A stretch of 42,425 nt of DNA from Methanomassiliicoccus sp. UBA345 (lineage in GTDB: Archaea; Thermoplasmatota; Thermoplasmata; Methanomassiliicoccales; Methanomassiliicoccaceae): the NCBI GenBank assembly GCA_002504525.1, contig DATD01000026.1:1-42425 (forward strand), read 5' to 3'. The notes under the pieces were generated by a model. It was not told the origin of the DNA, did no database searches, and saw only the letters and a list, made by a program, of their open reading frames with translations. Made by a program: the position numbers and the translations under genes. Every line of letters begins with the position of its first letter. Position 1 is the stretch's first letter. Below, piece after piece: positions 16,051 to 23,869 of the stretch.

Positions 16051-16760
16051 TGCGACTGGACGAGCTGAGCTCGGTGGACCTCAAGAAGCGGATGACCGAG
16101 AAACCTGTGATCATATTACCGATCGGCGGCACCGAAGCCCATGGCGGCCACCTGCCGCTATGCACCGATTCTGCTCAGCCGGAGAAGGTGGCGGATGATG
16201 CGGCGAAGCGCGTCGGAGGGCTGGTCGCTCCTCCTCTGCGCTACGCATTCCACAGCTCCACCCGCAACATGCCCGGGACGCTCACCCTGGGATTCGAGAC
16301 CACCCGGATGGTGGTGCAGGACATCCTGGAAGCGCTGGTCCAGAACGGGGCGGACAAGCTGGTGGTATTGAGCGGCCACGCCGGCTCATCGCACCTGGTG
16401 GCGCTGAAGCAGGCCTGCGCGGCCATCGTCAGCGGCCATCCGGCCGTCAAGGTGATGATGTTGAGCGACTACGACCTTGCCAGAGATTATCCGATGGACC
16501 AGACGGGCGACGGCCACGGGGGCCTGGTCGAAACGTCCAGAATGATGGACATCGCGCCCGGCCTGGCCCGGAAAACGGAGCGTGAAGGGCATTACGTGAG
16601 CCACGGATTCATGATCGTTCCTGACCCGGAGACGTCCATGCCCAGCGGCTATGTCGGAGCGGCCCATGAGGCCAGTGCCGAGCTCGGTAGAAAGATCAAC
16701 GAGTTCATCGTGGACCGGCTGGTAGAGGAGATCGAACGTTCCTTCGGGGTGGGACAATGA
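16050..16760 (+). CDS. Creatininase-family amidohydrolase (ArfB-like)
   Basis: A 236-residue creatininase-fold metal hydrolase. Metal ligands are visible in GGTEAHGGHLPLCTD (E29, H31, D40), GHAG and HGGLVETS. In archaea this family includes ArfB, which removes the formyl group from the GTP cyclohydrolase III product on the way to riboflavin and F420, so that is a good candidate role in a methanogen. Members acting on other amides exist (MftE, creatininase). The ATG at 16050 overlaps the zinc-ribbon stop by one base, and the 3' end overlaps rpiA by 4 nt. Ribose-5-phosphate from RpiA would fit nucleotide/flavin supply. Confidence 0.82.
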   Translation: MRLDELSSVDLKKRMTEKPVIILPIGGTEAHGGHLPLCTDSAQPEKVADDAAKRVGGLVAPPLRYAFHSSTRNMPGTLTLGFETTRMVVQDILEALVQNGADKLVVLSGHAGSSHLVALKQACAAIVSGHPAVKVMMLSDYDLARDYPMDQTGDGHGGLVETSRMMDIAPGLARKTEREGHYVSHGFMIVPDPETSMPSGYVGAAHEASAELGRKINEFIVDRLVEEIERSFGVGQ

Positions 16761-17440
16761 GTGAGATGAAGAAGCAGGCCGCCCGCAAGGCAGTGGAGTA
16801 CATCGAGGACGGCATGGTCCTGGGACTAGGCACTGGATCGACCACACGATACGCGGTGGAGGAGATCGGCCGCCTGGTGCAGGAGGGCTACCGGCTGATC
16901 GGCGTGCCGACCTCGCTTGAAACCGAGCGTCAGGCGCGGTCGCTGGGCATACCGATCTCGACGCTGGAGGAGGTCAAACATCTGGACCTGACCATCGATG
17001 GCGCGGATGAGGTCGATCCCCGATTCCAGCTCATCAAGGGGCTGGGGGGCGCGCTGCTGAGGGAGAAGATCGTCGCATATCACTCCAGGCAGGAGATCAT
17101 CATCGTGGACCGTTCGAAGATCGTCGACAGGCTGGGGGTCAGGACGCCGCTGCCAGTGGAAGTAGCCACATTCTCCCACGGCCGGACCAAGGAAGCGATC
17201 GAGGAGCTGGGCTGCACCGCCGTGCTGCGTGGAGGCGCGGACCCGTTCGTGACCGATAATGGTAATTACATCTACGACTGCAAGTTCGACGGCATCGATG
17301 ATGCAAAAAAGCTGGAGGCCGATCTCGATTCCATTCCTGGGGTGATAGAGAGCGGCCTGTTCATTGACATGGCCTCACGTATCGTTATCGGAACGGAAAG
17401 AGGGGTGAAAGTGAGAGAAAGACCGGATCAGGACTGCTGA
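16757..17440 (+). CDS. rpiA: Ribose-5-phosphate isomerase A
   Basis: Interconverts ribulose-5-phosphate and ribose-5-phosphate for nucleotide synthesis. The 227-residue length is typical. Motifs: GLGTGSTT near residue 23, DGADEVD near residue 82 and KGLGGALLREK near residue 95, which hold the substrate and the catalytic acid/base pair. It is the last gene of the zinc ribbon - hydrolase - rpiA operon, joined by an ATGA overlap. Its 3' end overlaps the convergent regulator gene by 13 nt. Confidence 0.95.
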   Translation: MSEMKKQAARKAVEYIEDGMVLGLGTGSTTRYAVEEIGRLVQEGYRLIGVPTSLETERQARSLGIPISTLEEVKHLDLTIDGADEVDPRFQLIKGLGGALLREKIVAYHSRQEIIIVDRSKIVDRLGVRTPLPVEVATFSHGRTKEAIEELGCTAVLRGGADPFVTDNGNYIYDCKFDGIDDAKKLEADLDSIPGVIESGLFIDMASRIVIGTERGVKVRERPDQDC

Positions 17441-17799
17441 GCAGCCTGCTTCAGAGCCTTGATGTTGTTCTCGATCTCCTCGATCCTCTTTCTCTCATCC
17501 TTCTCGATCGTCTCGATGATCTTTTCGAACGGCAAGGCCAGCTTGTAAGAGTGGACGGGCCTGCCTTTCCCCTCTTTCTTGATGTCCCGCTTGACCACCC
17601 ACTTGCGGCGGCGCAGTTCCTGCATGGCGATAGACACCTCGGGCTGCCTGAGGGCCGTGGAGATCTCGATCTCAACGGAAGTGGTCTCTTCCTTCTTGCG
17701 CAGGAACACCAAGGTCTTTGCGACGTTCTTTGGCATGTCCGTACGCATTAAGAGCCTCACGAGGGTCTCATCCTTCTTGGTAAATCCTCTTTCGTTCAT
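17428..17799 (-). CDS. Winged-helix transcriptional regulator
   Basis: A 123-residue DNA-binding protein. Residues about 15-90 form a winged helix: TSVEIEISTALRQPEVSIAMQ is the helix-turn-helix, followed by a strongly basic wing (KRDIKKEGKGRP). Residues 90-120 form a charged amphipathic helix, probably a dimer coiled coil. It resembles archaeal TrmB/ArsR-like regulators without an effector domain. GGATATATATGC on the minus strand (17828-17839) is a likely TATA box. Target genes unknown; no palindrome at its own start. Confidence 0.8.
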   Translation of the reverse strand: MNERGFTKKDETLVRLLMRTDMPKNVAKTLVFLRKKEETTSVEIEISTALRQPEVSIAMQELRRRKWVVKRDIKKEGKGRPVHSYKLALPFEKIIETIEKDERKRIEEIENNIKALKQAAQQS

Positions 17800-18198
17800 A
17801 ATTTATCTTAATCAATTATTTATCAGGGCATATATATCCTTTTCGATTTGAAGTGAGCTACTTTCCGGCCACTGAGGAGCCAGTCATTTTTTACACCCTG
17901 TTGGATAAACCTCCAGTAATATTTCCGAACATGAGAATGGAATTAAAAAAAATACCATTCATTCATTTCGCCGGTCTCGGAATTGACGATTGTTATGGCG
18001 TTCGCCGCCCCACGGACCGTTGTTTCATCGAAAGAACGTTGGCCGCTACGCACGTCATGCTCCGACGGCTTGCGATGTACAACTTGAAGGAGCGACGAAC
18101 ATATACTGTCTGGCTATGCATTCCGAGTAAGCTTGGGTGCGGTAATAGTTTAAATATTAATTGCGTATTAGGACATTCCGCTCCGTTAAGGTGATAGC
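17800..18198. other. 399-nt spacer with divergent promoters
   Basis: Left end: the minus-strand TATA box of the regulator. Right end: the plus-strand TATA (TTTAAATATTAA, about 18149-18160) and the ribosome-binding site GGTGAT (18190-18195) of rpl44e. Between them is a weak hairpin (GAATGG at 17935-17940 with CCATTC at 17955-17960). A GTG-started frame of 113 codons crosses it but runs through the rpl44e promoter and matches nothing I know. Confidence 0.5.
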
Positions 18199-18477
18199 AT
18201 GAAGATGCCTCACAATATCAAAACCTACTGTCCAAAGTGCAAGGCTCACACTCTCCATGAGGTCGAGAGGGTAAAAAAGAGGAAAGCCAGTGAGCTCAAG
18301 TGGGGGCAGAGGAGATTCAGACGCGCGACCTCCGGCTACGGCGGGTTCCCCAGACCGAAGCCCGAGGGCAGAGAGAAGCCTACCAAGAGGGTCTCCCTCC
18401 GGTACAGGTGCAAGACCTGCAAGAAAGCGCACCAGAGGCCCTGCTTCAGAGCAAAGAAGTTCGAGTTAGAGGAGTGA
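18199..18477 (+). CDS. rpl44e: Large-subunit ribosomal protein L44e
   Basis: A 92-residue basic zinc protein of the archaeal/eukaryal 50S/60S subunit. The zinc ligands are CPKC near the N-terminus and CKTC near residue 70, and the FRRATSGYGGFPRPKP core is characteristic. The start MKMPHNIKTYCP matches the family. The ribosome-binding site GGTGAT lies 3 nt before the ATG, and a clear TATA box about 45 nt upstream opens the operon rpl44e-rps27e-aIF2alpha-nop10-PAC2. Confidence 0.97.
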   Translation: MKMPHNIKTYCPKCKAHTLHEVERVKKRKASELKWGQRRFRRATSGYGGFPRPKPEGREKPTKRVSLRYRCKTCKKAHQRPCFRAKKFELEE

Positions 18478-18482
18478 TCTCC

Positions 18483-18662
18483 ATGGCAGATCCAAAAACT
18501 GGTAAGTTCATCAAGGTAAGATGCCCCGACTGCAGCAACGAACAGGTGGTGTTCAAGAACCCCGCCATGAACGTGACGTGCAGCGTCTGCGGCTCCACTC
18601 TCATCAAGTCCAGGGGCGGCGCGGGCGAGCTGCGCGGCGAACTGGTCGAGGTTGTTGATTAA
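18483..18662 (+). CDS. rps27e: Small-subunit ribosomal protein S27e
   Basis: A 59-residue zinc-ribbon ribosomal protein. The ligands are CPDC and CSVCG, spaced as in the family, with FIKVRCPDCSNEQVVF at the N-terminus. It starts 5 nt after the rpl44e stop and ends 2 nt before the aIF2-alpha start, so it sits in the middle of the translation operon. Confidence 0.96.
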   Translation: MADPKTGKFIKVRCPDCSNEQVVFKNPAMNVTCSVCGSTLIKSRGGAGELRGELVEVVD

Positions 18663-18664
18663 AA

Positions 18665-19444
18665 ATGGTCCGAACCAGCGAGTTCCCCGAGGAAAGCGAA
18701 CTGGTCGTATGCACGGTCCAGAACGTCAAGAATTTCGGGGCCTTCGTCACCCTTGACGAGTATGGTGGGAAGGAAGGCTTCATCCACATACGGGATGTGG
18801 CCACCGGCTGGGTAAAATACATTAGGGACTACGTCCGAGAAGGACAGAAGATAGTGTGCAAGGTCCTGGGCGTCGATTCTTCCAAAGGCCACATCGACCT
18901 CTCCCTCAAGTCGGTCAACGAGCACCAGAAGAGAGAGAAGATCCAACAGTGGAAGAACGAGAACAAAGCCGAGAAGCTCATGGAGATCATAGGCGAGAGG
19001 CTTGGAAAAGAGCCTGCCGCCCTCTACGAGGAGTTCGGCTACGAGCTCATGGACTCGTTCGGAACGCTGTTCGGTTCGTTCGAGCAGGTGGCCGCCCATC
19101 CCGAGGCCCTGGAAGAGGAGGGTTTCTCAGGCGATTGGACGGATGCGTTCATCGAAGTGGCCAAGGAGAACGTCACACCCCCGCACGTCCAGATCGATGG
19201 ATATCTAGAGATGACATGCCCCGCACCTGACGGAGTTGACAGGATACGGGACGCCCTGACGTCCGGGCTCGCTTCCAGCGAACAGGTCAAGATCCAGTAT
19301 ATCGGTGCGCCTAGGTACCGCGTTGTTGTTATGGCCCCCGATTATAAGACCGCCGAGGAGGAGCTGAAGAACGTCACCACCAGCATCGTCGATAAGATGG
19401 TGGAATGCGGCGGGAAGGCGGTCTTCCACCGCGAGGGCAAATGA
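18665..19444 (+). CDS. Translation initiation factor aIF2 alpha subunit
   Basis: Alpha subunit of the aIF2 heterotrimer, which brings Met-tRNAi to the ribosome. 259 residues, normal length. The N-terminal S1/OB domain (about 10-85) contains VKNFGAFVTLDEYGGKEGFIH and IDLSLKSVN. A helical domain follows (about 90-175) and then the C-terminal alpha-beta domain that binds the gamma subunit. It starts 2 nt after rps27e. The gene order with S27e upstream and Nop10 downstream is conserved across archaea. Confidence 0.96.
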   Translation: MVRTSEFPEESELVVCTVQNVKNFGAFVTLDEYGGKEGFIHIRDVATGWVKYIRDYVREGQKIVCKVLGVDSSKGHIDLSLKSVNEHQKREKIQQWKNENKAEKLMEIIGERLGKEPAALYEEFGYELMDSFGTLFGSFEQVAAHPEALEEEGFSGDWTDAFIEVAKENVTPPHVQIDGYLEMTCPAPDGVDRIRDALTSGLASSEQVKIQYIGAPRYRVVVMAPDYKTAEEELKNVTTSIVDKMVECGGKAVFHREGK

Positions 19445-19511
19445 GAAAGGCCCGAACCCGCGCACACCGCCCCGGGCCGGCTGCCCAGGCCACTTACGGA
19501 AGGGTTAAGAC

Positions 19512-19682
19512 ATGCGGACGTCCTTGAGAAAGTGTCCCCGATGCATCAGGTATACATTGATGGAGCAGTGTAGCCGTTGCGGGACCAGAACGGACACCCC
19601 CATACCTCCAAGGTATTCCCCCGAGGACCGGTATGGCGAATACAGGCGAAGGTTGAGAAAGGAGAGCGAGAACCATGGATAA
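19512..19682 (+). CDS. nop10: H/ACA RNP protein Nop10
   Basis: A 56-residue zinc-ribbon protein of the H/ACA pseudouridylation complex, where it bridges Cbf5 and L7Ae. CPRC (8-11) and CSRCG (20-24) are the zinc ligands. The central Y-T-L segment and the PIPPRYSPEDRYGEYRR tail are diagnostic. The 3' end overlaps the PAC2 gene by 8 nt, so the two are coupled. Confidence 0.95.
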   Translation: MRTSLRKCPRCIRYTLMEQCSRCGTRTDTPIPPRYSPEDRYGEYRRRLRKESENHG

Positions 19683-20433
19683 GATCAAGATCATCTACTC
19701 CGAACGGCCGGTGCTGGACAACCCCATCCTGGTCGAAGGGCTCCCCGGCGTGGGGAACGTAGGCAAGCTGGCCGCGGAACACCTTCTCGACCAGATCGAC
19801 GCCGTGAAGTTCGCTGACATATATTCTGTCCACTTCCCGCCCCAGGTGGTGTTGGACGATGAGGGCGTGGTGAAGCTTGTGAACAACGAGCTGTACTACT
19901 CCAAGGCCGACGGCTCCCACCCCGACCTCATACTGATGGTGGGCGATTACCAGGGCCTCACCCCAGAAGGGCAGTACGACATTTCCGATGCCGTGCTTGA
20001 CATCGCCCGGCAGTTCAACGTGTCCCTCATCTTCACACTGGGGGGTTATGGGATCGGAAAGATGGTGGAGACCCCGCGCGTCCTGGGTGCCGCAACCTCC
20101 AAGGAGCTCGTAGAGGAGATGAGAGAGAAGGGCGTCATCTTCTCCAAGGGAGAGCCGGGCTCCGGTATCGTTGGAGCGAGCGGCCTGTTGCTGGGGCTGG
20201 GCAAGATCTCGGGCCAGAAGGCGGTATGCCTCATGGGCGAGACCTCCGGATACTTTGTCGATCCGAAGGGAGCCGAGGCCGTGCTGCGCATCCTGGCGAA
20301 CATCCTCAACGTCCAGATCGACTTTACCGACCTGGAGAGCAAGGCGGAGCAGATCGATCTCATCACCTCCAAGCTCAAGGAGGCGGAGAGCCCCGTGGAG
20401 CCCCGGAAAGAGGATCTGGGCTACATCGGATGA
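19675..20433 (+). CDS. PAC2-family proteasome assembly chaperone-like protein
   Basis: A 252-residue member of the PAC2/ATP-grasp-like family, whose archaeal members (PbaA/PbaB type) are linked to proteasome assembly. Typical features: ILVEGLPGVGNVGKLAAEHLL at the N-terminus, LILMVGDYQGLTPEGQYD in the middle and FTLGGYGIGKM near residue 125. Co-transcribed with Nop10 and the translation genes, a conserved archaeal order. A hairpin plus T-rich sequence follows. Confidence 0.9.
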   Translation: MDKIKIIYSERPVLDNPILVEGLPGVGNVGKLAAEHLLDQIDAVKFADIYSVHFPPQVVLDDEGVVKLVNNELYYSKADGSHPDLILMVGDYQGLTPEGQYDISDAVLDIARQFNVSLIFTLGGYGIGKMVETPRVLGAATSKELVEEMREKGVIFSKGEPGSGIVGASGLLLGLGKISGQKAVCLMGETSGYFVDPKGAEAVLRILANILNVQIDFTDLESKAEQIDLITSKLKEAESPVEPRKEDLGYIG

Positions 20434-20441
20434 GCGCAACA

Positions 20442-20490
20442 AAACCTCTTTCCGTTTCTCACGGCCCTGCGGGGCCTCCTGTTTTCATTC
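20442..20490 (+). terminator. Terminator of the translation operon
   Basis: AAACCTCTTTCCGTTTCTC (20442-20460), the recurring 3'-end motif of this window, is followed by a hairpin with stem GGCCC/GGGCC (20463-20476) and then CCTCCTGTTTTCATTCC. Confidence 0.55.
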
Positions 20491-20640
20491 CCTGATTTAC
20501 AGACTCCAGTGCTAGCCACTCAGTAAAGAGTAAAACAGACTGGCAGTTCAATGATGATCCTTGACTCAGCAGAAGGGCTGCTCGTCGAACCGACATAATG
20601 GAAAGAAGCAAAGAGGTGGCAGATATCGGAGCATATGTTC

Positions 20641-20829
20641 ATGGACGATTTTTCGAAAGAGGGATTGGAAGAAGCCCTACGAGCCATAGGTTCAACGATC
20701 AGCAAGTGTGGGAAGGTGCGGCCGAGATTGAAAGAGGGAACATCTCAGCACACGCTGCTCGAACGCAGGATCAAGGCTTTCAAAATCGCATCGGCGTTGA
20801 TCAAAAGCGAGCTAACACATACCCAATGA
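20641..20829 (+). CDS. Small conserved helical protein of unknown function
   Basis: A 62-residue protein rich in helix formers. Its core (EEALRAIGSTISKCGKVRP, then LKEGTSQHTLLERRIKAF) resembles a family of short uncharacterised proteins I recall from Firmicutes and some methanogens, with the signature GTSQHTL followed by RRIKA. I chose the ATG at 20641 because GGAG at 20628-20631 is well spaced; an in-frame ATG at 20635 is the alternative. The gene and its surroundings are richer in A+T than the neighbours, which hints at transfer from a lower-GC genome. Confidence 0.62.
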   Translation: MDDFSKEGLEEALRAIGSTISKCGKVRPRLKEGTSQHTLLERRIKAFKIASALIKSELTHTQ

Positions 20830-20878
20830 GGTCGTTGATAACGTTCAGTTGCGCACCATAATCGTTGATCAATAGTTA

Positions 20879-20898
20879 AAAATAAAAAAAGAGGAGGC
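20879..20898 (-). terminator. T-rich terminator of the RHH regulator gene
   Basis: On the minus strand this reads CCTCCTCTTTTTTTATTTTT, about 43 nt after the stop of the ribbon-helix-helix gene. Confidence 0.5.
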
Positions 20899-20940
20899 TA
20901 GAGCGGGCTTGAACGTGCATCCCATCCCATTCCAGCAGCC

Positions 20941-21180
20941 CTACTTGCTCAAGTATTCTTCCTGAAAGCTCTCCATGGCGGCGAGTGTCCTCTCCGCCTC
21001 CTCCATTTTTTTGACCTTATCCATTACGACGTCAACCCGCTCGTAGATGAAGTCCCGTATTGCCGCCCTGATAGCCTCGGAGCGTGACGGAAAATCATCT
21101 ACCTTGACGAGGAAGTCCAGTGCCCGAACGTATCGTTCTGGAAGCCGTATCGTGACCTTTTCCAGCTCTGGCCCTTCCAT
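20941..21180 (-). CDS. Ribbon-helix-helix (CopG-type) regulator
   Basis: A 79-residue DNA-binding protein. EKVTIRLPERYVRALDFLV is the beta strand and first helix, and FPSRSEAIRAAIRDFI the second helix, of a ribbon-helix-helix dimer; a charged C-terminal helix follows. I chose the ATG at 21180 because upstream in-frame codons run through the palindrome and promoter. A perfect inverted repeat lies 20-40 nt before the start, and TATTATATATCTA on the minus strand (about 21245-21257) is the TATA box, so self-repression is likely. No toxin gene is visible beside it. Confidence 0.83.
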   Translation of the reverse strand: MEGPELEKVTIRLPERYVRALDFLVKVDDFPSRSEAIRAAIRDFIYERVDVVMDKVKKMEEAERTLAAMESFQEEYLSK

Positions 21181-21199
21181 TCTCGCACCATGTCCCCAA

Positions 21200-21220
21200 A
21201 AGAGGTCGCTCCGACCTCTT
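21200..21220. promoter_or_regulatory. Perfect 9-3-9 inverted repeat, probable operator of the RHH gene
   Basis: AAGAGGTCG and CGACCTCTT are exact reverse complements around CTC. An outer pair, TGTCC (21191-21195) and GGACA (21226-21230), has nearly the same centre. The site lies between the TATA box and the start codon of the regulator. Confidence 0.6.
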
Positions 21221-21370
21221 CTGTCGGACAAAGGATGGTTCCATAGATATATAATATTTGTCAGAAAGATTGGCGCCGCGGCCGGGCCCGTTGTCTCGAC
21301 GCCATGCGGGCATGGGAAAGGCTGGCCCATGGATAAGGTCTAAATACACTATCGTCATTACAAGTGACGC

Positions 21371-21480
21371 CCCGCCTTAGCTCAGTCTGGCTAGAGCGGC
21401 TGACTGTAGTGGGTTACCGGTCTTTCCGGTCCTCAGCCGCCGATATCAGCAGGCCCCCGGTTCAAATCCGGGAGGTGGGA
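21371..21480 (+). tRNA. tRNA-Tyr (GUA) with intron
   Basis: Acceptor CCCGCCT (21371-21377) pairs with AGGTGGG (21473-21479), discriminator A at 21480. The C1-G72 pair is the archaeal tyrosine identity element. D stem GCTC/GAGC. Anticodon stem GCTGA (21399-21403) pairs with TCAGC (21446-21450). Anticodon GTA is at 21406-21408. T stem CCCGG/CCGGG around TTCAAAT. CCA follows at 21481-21483. A 35-nt intron interrupts the anticodon loop after position 37. CTAAATACA about 27 nt upstream is the TATA box. Confidence 0.94.
21410..21444 (+). other. tRNA-Tyr intron (35 nt) at position 37/38
   Basis: Removing these bases restores a 7-nt anticodon loop (CTGTAGA). The junctions fit the archaeal bulge-helix-bulge rule: bulges AGT and ATA are each cut between their second and third bases and lie either side of a 4-bp helix, which here has one mismatch. 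The intron body folds through ACCGG/CCGGT. Confidence 0.8.
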
Positions 21481-21579
21481 CCACTCCTTTTCTTCACTCA
21501 TCAACCGCGATAGTGATCGCGATTCCCAAGGGTGAGCGACGGCCGACCAGCGTGGTCGGCCTTTGCCGCTCGGTGTTGG

Positions 21580-22863
21580 CTAGCCGAGCAGTTCTCGGGC
21601 GGCCGCCTCGCCGCCTCTCAGCACCTCTTCCTCATCCACCGTGACCATCCGGCGGTTCTCCACCACGACCTCTCCGTCGCACAGCACCGTCTTCACATCC
21701 ATCCCGCAGGATGCATAGACAAGGTTGGAGACTATGCTCTCCGGACGCATCGGCCGTAGGTTAGCGGATTTGCCGTCCATGATGACCAGGTCGGCCTGCT
21801 TGCCGACCTCGATCGAACCGAGGCGGTCCTCCATGCGGACCGCTCTGGCAGCCTCGATGGTGGCAAGGTCCAGCACTTGCTGGGCCGGCAGGACCGTGGG
21901 ATCCCAGCGGCTGGACTTCTGCAGCAGGGACAGCGTCTTCATCTCGCCGAACATGTCCAGGCAGTTGTTGGTGGTCGAGCCGTCGGTGCCCATAGAGACG
22001 GTGACGCCGTTCTGGAACATCTCCGGCAGGGGCGCCACCCCTCCAGTGGCAAGCTTCATATTAGACACCGGGCAGGTCGAGACCTTCGTGCCAGCCTGGG
22101 CGAGCTGCCTGATTTCGCCGACGGTCAGCCATGCCGAATGGGCTGCAAGACAGTGATCGTTGAGGAAGCCGATGTTGGCAAGATAATCGGCCGGCCGCCT
22201 GCCCTCCTTCTTCTTGCAGTCCACCACTTCCTTCCTTGTCTCCGACAGATGGAAAGTGAGAATGAGATCGTTCTCCAGCGCGTATTCCTTCGCCCCAAGG
22301 AACGTTTCGGTGGAGCATACATACACGCCCTGGAGCCCCAGCGCAGGCATGACCCGGGAGCGGCCACGATGGCTTAGGTGGAAACGCTTGGCGTTGTCGA
22401 GCGGCGTTCCGGACTGGGTAGTGAACTCTGGATCGAGCACCGCCCACCCCAGGATGCCGCGTATGCCCGTCTCCTCCACCGCCCTGGCGATTACGTCCTG
22501 TGAGTAGTACAGGTCGACGAAGGTCGTGGTGCCGCTGCGCAGCATCTCTACGCAACCCTGCCTGGCCCCGGCCAATATGTCCTTCTCGGTGCGCTTGGCA
22601 TCGATGCCAAAGCTCTTGTCCAGGAACTTGTCGAAGGGCATGTCATCGATCTGCCCCTTCAATATCGACATCGACACATGAGAATGGGTGTTGATCAGGC
22701 CAGGGATGACTATGTCGCCCGAGGCGTCGATCTCACGGTCGGCAGAGTCGCGGACCTTGCCGATCTGAGCGATACGGCCGTCCTCCACCAGTATATCCCC
22801 CTTCACAATATCTCGCGAGGGGTTCTGGGTGACGATGTGGGCATCCCTGATGACGGTTCTCAT
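21580..22863 (-). CDS. dadD: 5'-deoxyadenosine / MTA / SAH deaminase-type amidohydrolase
   Basis: A 427-residue metal-dependent amidohydrolase of the MTA/SAH deaminase group. In methanogens the characterised member (DadD) deaminates 5'-deoxyadenosine, S-adenosylhomocysteine and methylthioadenosine, recycling products of SAM enzymes. Metal ligands: H60 and H62 in NTHSHVSMS, a later histidine in LILTFHLSE, one in HCLAAHSAW, and the aspartate in MGTDGSTTNN. The family's N- and C-terminal beta-sandwich strands are present. GGATTATATACG about 30 nt before the ATG is the TATA box. The gene symbol is by family, not proven. Confidence 0.87.
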   Translation of the reverse strand: MRTVIRDAHIVTQNPSRDIVKGDILVEDGRIAQIGKVRDSADREIDASGDIVIPGLINTHSHVSMSILKGQIDDMPFDKFLDKSFGIDAKRTEKDILAGARQGCVEMLRSGTTTFVDLYYSQDVIARAVEETGIRGILGWAVLDPEFTTQSGTPLDNAKRFHLSHRGRSRVMPALGLQGVYVCSTETFLGAKEYALENDLILTFHLSETRKEVVDCKKKEGRRPADYLANIGFLNDHCLAAHSAWLTVGEIRQLAQAGTKVSTCPVSNMKLATGGVAPLPEMFQNGVTVSMGTDGSTTNNCLDMFGEMKTLSLLQKSSRWDPTVLPAQQVLDLATIEAARAVRMEDRLGSIEVGKQADLVIMDGKSANLRPMRPESIVSNLVYASCGMDVKTVLCDGEVVVENRRMVTVDEEEVLRGGEAAARELLG

Positions 22864-22964
22864 GTACCTCGAGCATGTCCCTGGCCCGTATATAATCCTC
22901 TCATCGGAGGGCCTGTGAGCAGGAACGGAAAGATAGAGTAGGGGTCAGACCATTAGGCGGACAG

Positions 22965-23792
22965 ATGACCAGCTTTACGTTCCTGGGAACAGGGGGAGGG
23001 CGCTTCGCCACCATCTATCAGGTCCGCTCCACCGGAGGGATCTACATGGTGGACGAAGGGCGCCTTCACCTCGACCCAGGGCCGTCGGCGCTGGCCGGCA
23101 TGAAGGCCCTGGCCCTCGACCCCGCCCGGACCGATTGTGTGCTGGTGTCCCACTGCCACCCCGACCACTACGGGGACGCGGAGATGCTCATCGAGGGCAT
23201 GACCTGGGGAGGGTCCCGAAAAGCCGGATCGCTGGTCAGTACAAGCTCGGTGCTGGAGGGAGGCGGCAAATTCAGCCAGGCTATCTCATCATATCACCAG
23301 TCCCTGCCCCGGGAGGTGCTCAGGGTCGCTCCCGGCGATCGGTTCCAGGCAGCGGGCATGACGATCGAGGCGACCCCTACCGTTCACTCGGACCCGTCGG
23401 GGGTGGGATTCCGGTTCCACACTTCGGCGGGACCGGTATCATACATCAGCGATACCGAAGCCCACGAGTGCCTGTACCGAGCGCACCGAGGCTCAAGGAT
23501 GCTGATCGTCAATCTCACCTGCCCCACCCGCTCGAGGATCCCGATGCATATGCACACCGAAGATGCCGCGGCGCTCATATCGGACATACGCCCGGAAATG
23601 GCGGTGCTTACTCATTTCGGGATCGGGGTGATCGAAGATGGCGCTGAGACGCAGGCCCGCTACATCGAGAACGCATCCGGCGTTAGGACCATTCCAGCGG
23701 AGGATTTGATGACCTTCGAGGTCAGCAGTTCCATCACCGCGATCAAGGGGACCGCCGCCCCTGCGGATGCGGTGCCTGTCTGGCATCACTGA
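22965..23792 (+). CDS. MBL-fold metallohydrolase
   Basis: A 275-residue metallo-beta-lactamase-fold protein. The metal motif is HCHPDH (H63, H65, D67, H68); further ligands are likely in TPTVHSDPSG, YISDTE and LTHFG. It resembles ribonuclease Z/arylsulfatase-like members more than known RNases, and no nucleic-acid domain is attached. Substrate unknown. It lies 77 nt upstream of the CobW gene, which has its own TATA box, so it may be a separate transcript. Confidence 0.82.
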   Translation: MTSFTFLGTGGGRFATIYQVRSTGGIYMVDEGRLHLDPGPSALAGMKALALDPARTDCVLVSHCHPDHYGDAEMLIEGMTWGGSRKAGSLVSTSSVLEGGGKFSQAISSYHQSLPREVLRVAPGDRFQAAGMTIEATPTVHSDPSGVGFRFHTSAGPVSYISDTEAHECLYRAHRGSRMLIVNLTCPTRSRIPMHMHTEDAAALISDIRPEMAVLTHFGIGVIEDGAETQARYIENASGVRTIPAEDLMTFEVSSSITAIKGTAAPADAVPVWHH

Positions 23793-23838
23793 TCCGGCCC
23801 AACAACGACGAACGACGCTCATACGTTTGTACCAAGGT

Positions 23839-23850
23839 ATTATATTTTTA
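23839..23850 (+). promoter_or_regulatory. TATA box of the CobW-unknown-RamA operon
   Basis: ATTATATTTTTA centred about 26 nt before the CobW ATG at 23870. There is no ribosome-binding site before that ATG, so a leaderless transcript is expected. Confidence 0.6.
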
Positions 23851-23869
23851 CTGGTCCCTCGAAAAAGCA

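Noticed and set aside
17853..18194. GTG-started frame of 113 codons before rpl44e
   Set aside because: Contains the rpl44e TATA box and ribosome-binding site, has low GC for a gene here and matches no family I know.
19546..20442. Minus-strand open frame of 298 codons
   Set aside because: Antisense to nop10 and the PAC2 gene, both certain.
20941..21260. Toxin-antitoxin pair
   Set aside because: The RHH gene could be an antitoxin, but no toxin-like gene adjoins it on either side.
20941..21330. Longer form of the RHH regulator starting at 21330
   Set aside because: The extra 50 residues would be encoded by the TATA box and operator palindrome; the family N-terminus begins at about 21180.
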